Translations under genes and position numbers: made by a program
Notes under the pieces: model-generated
What the model was told of the DNA's origin: nothing
Database searches by the model: none
Seen by the model: the letters and a program-made list of their open reading frames with translations, nothing else
NCBI GenBank assembly: GCA_003105305.1
Contig: PQAQ01000079.1
Location: 6,030 to 20,378 of the forward strand
Length of the DNA stretch: 14,349 nucleotides
Source: Candidatus Methylomirabilota bacterium
GTDB lineage: Bacteria > Methylomirabilota > Methylomirabilia > Methylomirabilales > Methylomirabilaceae
Direction of reading: 5' to 3'
In this document: piece after piece, positions 11,667 to 14,349 of the stretch
How positions within the stretch are numbered: the first letter of the stretch is position 1
Layout of the letters: each line of letters begins with the position of its first letter

Positions 11667-14349
11667 GCAGTCCCCTCCTGATAACGAAACCGCCTCTCCA
11701 GTTCACGATGTCGAACGATCCCCTTTCTCACTTCTTCCATGACAAGCAACAGCGCCGCACAACCGATCAGCAGCCACCAGAACCCTCCCGCAAACGCGTC
11801 GGTTCCGAAGACCCGATGCCCGATCGGACTATAGACGATGACACCGAGAATAGCGAGCTCGGCGCCGATACCCCACACGATGAGTCGATTCGTGAAGGGA
11901 CCCGCAGAGAGGATTGAAGCTCTCGCGCTCCGGCAGGCATAGACGTTCGCGACCTGACAGATTACGATTGCGGCGAACGCCACCGTCGTCGCCTGCCTGT
12001 AGAGCGGGCTCGCCACAGACAGGCTGATGCCCCACTCCCATCCGCCAATTGTCAGATATAATAGTCCGGCGCTCATGGCGGCCGCCGCCTCGATCGGTCC
12101 GAGAAACAGATATGATCGCGCCAGTAACGGCAGATTTAAAAGGCGTTCGCCTTTGGATCTCGGCGGACGAACCATCGTATTCGCATCCGGTCGTTCCGCT
12201 CCGAGGCCAAGGGCCGGAAGGAGGTCGGTCCCCAGGTCCACCGCGAGGATCTGGATCACCGTCAGCAGAACCGGAATCCGCAAGACGACCGAGGCCAGAT
12301 ACGGAACCATCTCCGGGATGTTGCTGGCCAGCAGATAGGTGGCGAACTTCCGGATATTCTCGTAGACCGCCCGGCCCTCTTCGACGGCGTCGACGATCGT
12401 GGCGAAGTTATCATCGAGCAGGACGATGTCGGCCGCCTCCTTCGCTACATCGGTCCCGGCAATTCCCATAGCCACTCCAATGTCGGCCTTCTTCAAGGCC
12501 GGCGCGTCGTTCACGCCGTCGCCGGTCACGGCCACCACCTCGCCCATCTCCTTAAGAAGCGTTACGACCCTCATCTTCTGTGTGGGGGTCATCCTGGCAA
12601 AGAGGATCTCCTGGCCGGTGAGGGCGGCCTTTAGCTCCTCATCCCGCATCCGTTCGACCTGGCCGCCCTCAAGCACCGACGCCCTGTCGCTTCGAACCAT
12701 CCCGATGGCCCGTGCGATCGCCAGGGCGGTGCGGCTGTTATCTCCGGTAATCATGATCGGCTTGATCCCGGCCTGCTTGCACCGGGCTACTGCCTCCGGG
12801 ACCTTCGGCCTGGGCGGATCGAACATGGCCACCAGACCGACAAAGGTCAGATCCTGCTCAGTCTCTTCCATCGACGGCAGCCGCACGGCCTCCGGCAACT
12901 CCCGGTACGCCAGGGCCAATACCCGCAGCGCCGATCCGGCAAACATATTCAATCGATCAACGATTGCCTTGCGTTCGCTGTCCTCCAGAGGGATCTGGCG
13001 CCCATCACGAAGGAGGGAGCAGCAGATCGGCAGTACCGCTTCGGGAGCGCCTTTCACGTAGGCCACTCTGCCAGCGGCCGCTGTCGCGTGAATCGTGGCC
13101 ATCCGCTTCCGGTCGGCATCAAACGGACACTCCCCGACTCGAGGCGGTACGGCGGGTCCGTTCGGCAGCACCGCATCCGCACATTGCAATAGAGCGATCT
13201 CTGTCGGGTCGCCGATAAACGTTGATGCCGACCCGTTCGAATCGTGACGGCGGCCGGCATTGTTACACCCGACCGCGATGGCAAAAAGCGGCGCCAACTG
13301 TCCCAGGCGATCAGGGCCCATCGGTTCGCCTGCCTCCGTAGTGACAGAACTCCCCGATACGCGAAGTTCGCGGTCGTCGACGTAGAGACGTGTGACCGCC
13401 ATTCGATTCTCCGTCAGGGTCCCCGTCTTATCCGTGCAGATCACCGTAGCGCACCCCAGTGTCTCCACTGATACCAGGTTTTTTACAAGCGCTTTCCGCT
13501 TGGCCATCCGCTGTCCCCCTACAGCCAATGCGAGAGTCACCGTCGGCAGGAGACCTTCCGGAACGTTGGCCACCAGAAGCCCTACCGCAAAAACAAAATT
13601 CTCCCAGAAGCTTCGCCCGATCAGCACGCCAAGTCCAAAGAAGGCGAAACCGATCCCCACGGAGATGACGGCAATCAGCCTGGTGACCCTTCGGATCTCC
13701 AGTTGCAGCGGACTCAACTCGGTCTCGACCCCAGACGTCAGGTGGGCAATCCTCCCGAACTCGGTGTTCATCCCGGTCGCAAAGACGACCGCCCGCGCCG
13801 TCCCAGACAGGACGGTGGTGCCGGCAAAGACAATATTGGGGCTTTCGACGAGCGGCCCCTCCATTGCGGCCCCGGGGGTACGGCTCTTAGGGATCGATTC
13901 ACCGGTCAGCGGCGCATTATCGACACGAAACTGGACAGCCGCGATCACCCGTCCATCGGCCGGCACGCGATCGCCCTCCGCCAGGATCGTCAGATCACCC
14001 GGCGTCAGATCGGACACCGATAGCTCTGCGATCTCGCCGCCTCGAACGACCTTGACGCGCATTGGCAGCAGACGCCTCAAGGCCATGATGGCCCGCTCGG
14101 CCTTGTACTCTTGAATAAAAGAGAACACGGCGTTCACTGCGACCACGCCGATGATGGCCCAGGCGAGCAGATCCATCCCCTCCCCGGGCTTCATCCGGTC
14201 GGCAACGAACGCCAGCGCCGCCGCCGCCCACAGCAGCAGCGCGAGAAAGTGCGTGCATTGCCGCACCAGCATGGTGAAGACCGGTACGCGTTCTGCGGCC
14301 TGAAGTTCGTTGGGACCGAACTCGCCGAGTCGTCTTGCCGCCTCGGCCT
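11663..14349 (-). CDS. P2-type cation-transporting ATPase, N-terminus beyond window
   Basis: The frame is open to the right edge, 25 codons upstream of the Met at 14272. Those codons read as the usual N-terminal cation-ATPase segment (RRLGEFGPNEL), so the true start lies outside. Counted from that Met, visible motifs are the actuator TGES (123-126), the phosphorylated Asp in DKTGT (281-285), the nucleotide-domain KGAPE, and the hinge TGDGVNDAPALKKADIGVAMG. Ten or so membrane segments are apparent. M4 has ANVPEGLLPTVTLALA. M5 keeps SNIPEMVPYL and M6 keeps VDLGTDLLPALGLGAE, all closer to Na,K/H,K-ATPase (P2C) ion-site segments than to SERCA. The enzyme should pump Na+, K+/H+ or Ca2+ across the cytoplasmic membrane at the cost of ATP. 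No beta-subunit gene is nearby. It is the first gene of the minus-strand series visible here. The exact ion cannot be settled from sequence alone. Confidence 0.92.
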   Translation of the reverse strand, partial: AEAARRLGEFGPNELQAAERVPVFTMLVRQCTHFLALLLWAAAALAFVADRMKPGEGMDLLAWAIIGVVAVNAVFSFIQEYKAERAIMALRRLLPMRVKVVRGGEIAELSVSDLTPGDLTILAEGDRVPADGRVIAAVQFRVDNAPLTGESIPKSRTPGAAMEGPLVESPNIVFAGTTVLSGTARAVVFATGMNTEFGRIAHLTSGVETELSPLQLEIRRVTRLIAVISVGIGFAFFGLGVLIGRSFWENFVFAVGLLVANVPEGLLPTVTLALAVGGQRMAKRKALVKNLVSVETLGCATVICTDKTGTLTENRMAVTRLYVDDRELRVSGSSVTTEAGEPMGPDRLGQLAPLFAIAVGCNNAGRRHDSNGSASTFIGDPTEIALLQCADAVLPNGPAVPPRVGECPFDADRKRMATIHATAAAGRVAYVKGAPEAVLPICCSLLRDGRQIPLEDSERKAIVDRLNMFAGSALRVLALAYRELPEAVRLPSMEETEQDLTFVGLVAMFDPPRPKVPEAVARCKQAGIKPIMITGDNSRTALAIARAIGMVRSDRASVLEGGQVERMRDEELKAALTGQEILFARMTPTQKMRVVTLLKEMGEVVAVTGDGVNDAPALKKADIGVAMGIAGTDVAKEAADIVLLDDNFATIVDAVEEGRAVYENIRKFATYLLASNIPEMVPYLASVVLRIPVLLTVIQILAVDLGTDLLPALGLGAERPDANTMVRPPRSKGERLLNLPLLARSYLFLGPIEAAAAMSAGLLYLTIGGWEWGISLSVASPLYRQATTVAFAAIVICQVANVYACRSARASILSAGPFTNRLIVWGIGAELAILGVIVYSPIGHRVFGTDAFAGGFWWLLIGCAALLLVMEEVRKGIVRHRELERRFRYQEGTA

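Noticed and set aside
1..14349. CRISPR arrays, insertion sequences, prophage or integrase genes, rRNA
   Set aside because: I looked for regular direct repeats, transposase or integrase motifs and rRNA cores and saw none.

Overview
The window is GC-rich bacterial chromosomal DNA (about 60% G+C by eye) that reads as a stress and proteostasis neighbourhood. Twelve protein genes are supported: ten complete, one running off each end, and one of the ten a 48-codon ORF. There is also one strong candidate for a structured non-coding RNA. Shine-Dalgarno sequences are clear before several genes and the sigma70-like promoters look bacterial. The gene mix (CDC48-type AAA ATPase, DUF6941-like protein, adenosine-specific kinase, Lon-like protease, PEP synthase, Hsp20) fits a deep-branching lineage such as NC10/Methylomirabilota or a relative. 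That assignment is inference only; no rRNA or taxonomic marker gene is present.

Left part, 1-955. A universal stress protein gene leaves the window on the minus strand, with a good promoter at 451-479. A divergent, near-consensus promoter at 524-552 predicts transcription starting at about 559. That is exactly the first base of a 9-bp stem that opens a compact, highly folded, non-coding stretch ending at about 751 in a 9-bp hairpin and a T-rich run. A further promoter (828-857) serves the next gene.

Middle, plus strand, 956-4395. A full-length two-ring CDC48/VAT-type AAA+ ATPase is followed 15 bp later by a small DUF6941-like protein. After an AT-rich spacer holding an inverted repeat and a GC-rich hairpin comes an adenosine-specific kinase. 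A perfect 9-bp inverted repeat then separates this convergently from the minus-strand genes.

Right part, minus strand, 14349 down to 4463. A tightly packed series runs right to left: a P2-type cation ATPase (5' end outside the window) whose stop overlaps the start of a ribbon-helix-helix protein (ATGA), a GNAT acetyltransferase, a 48-aa basic small ORF, a Lon-like protease of the AAA_32 type, PEP synthase, a DUF2934-Hsp20 protein and, after 112 bp, a YbaK-type aminoacyl-tRNA deacylase. From the acetyltransferase to Hsp20 the gaps are only 22-34 bp, so these are probably one transcript. It couples protein quality control (Lon-like protease, small heat shock protein) to acetyl-CoA use and pyruvate-to-PEP conversion.

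Together with the Usp and CDC48 genes, the region looks devoted to protein unfolding, holding and degradation under stress, with ion pumping and central-carbon adjustment alongside. The least explained items are the RNA at 559-751, the CDC48/DUF6941 pair, the cysteine motif in Hsp20, the altered Walker residues of the Lon-like protease and the 48-aa ORF.
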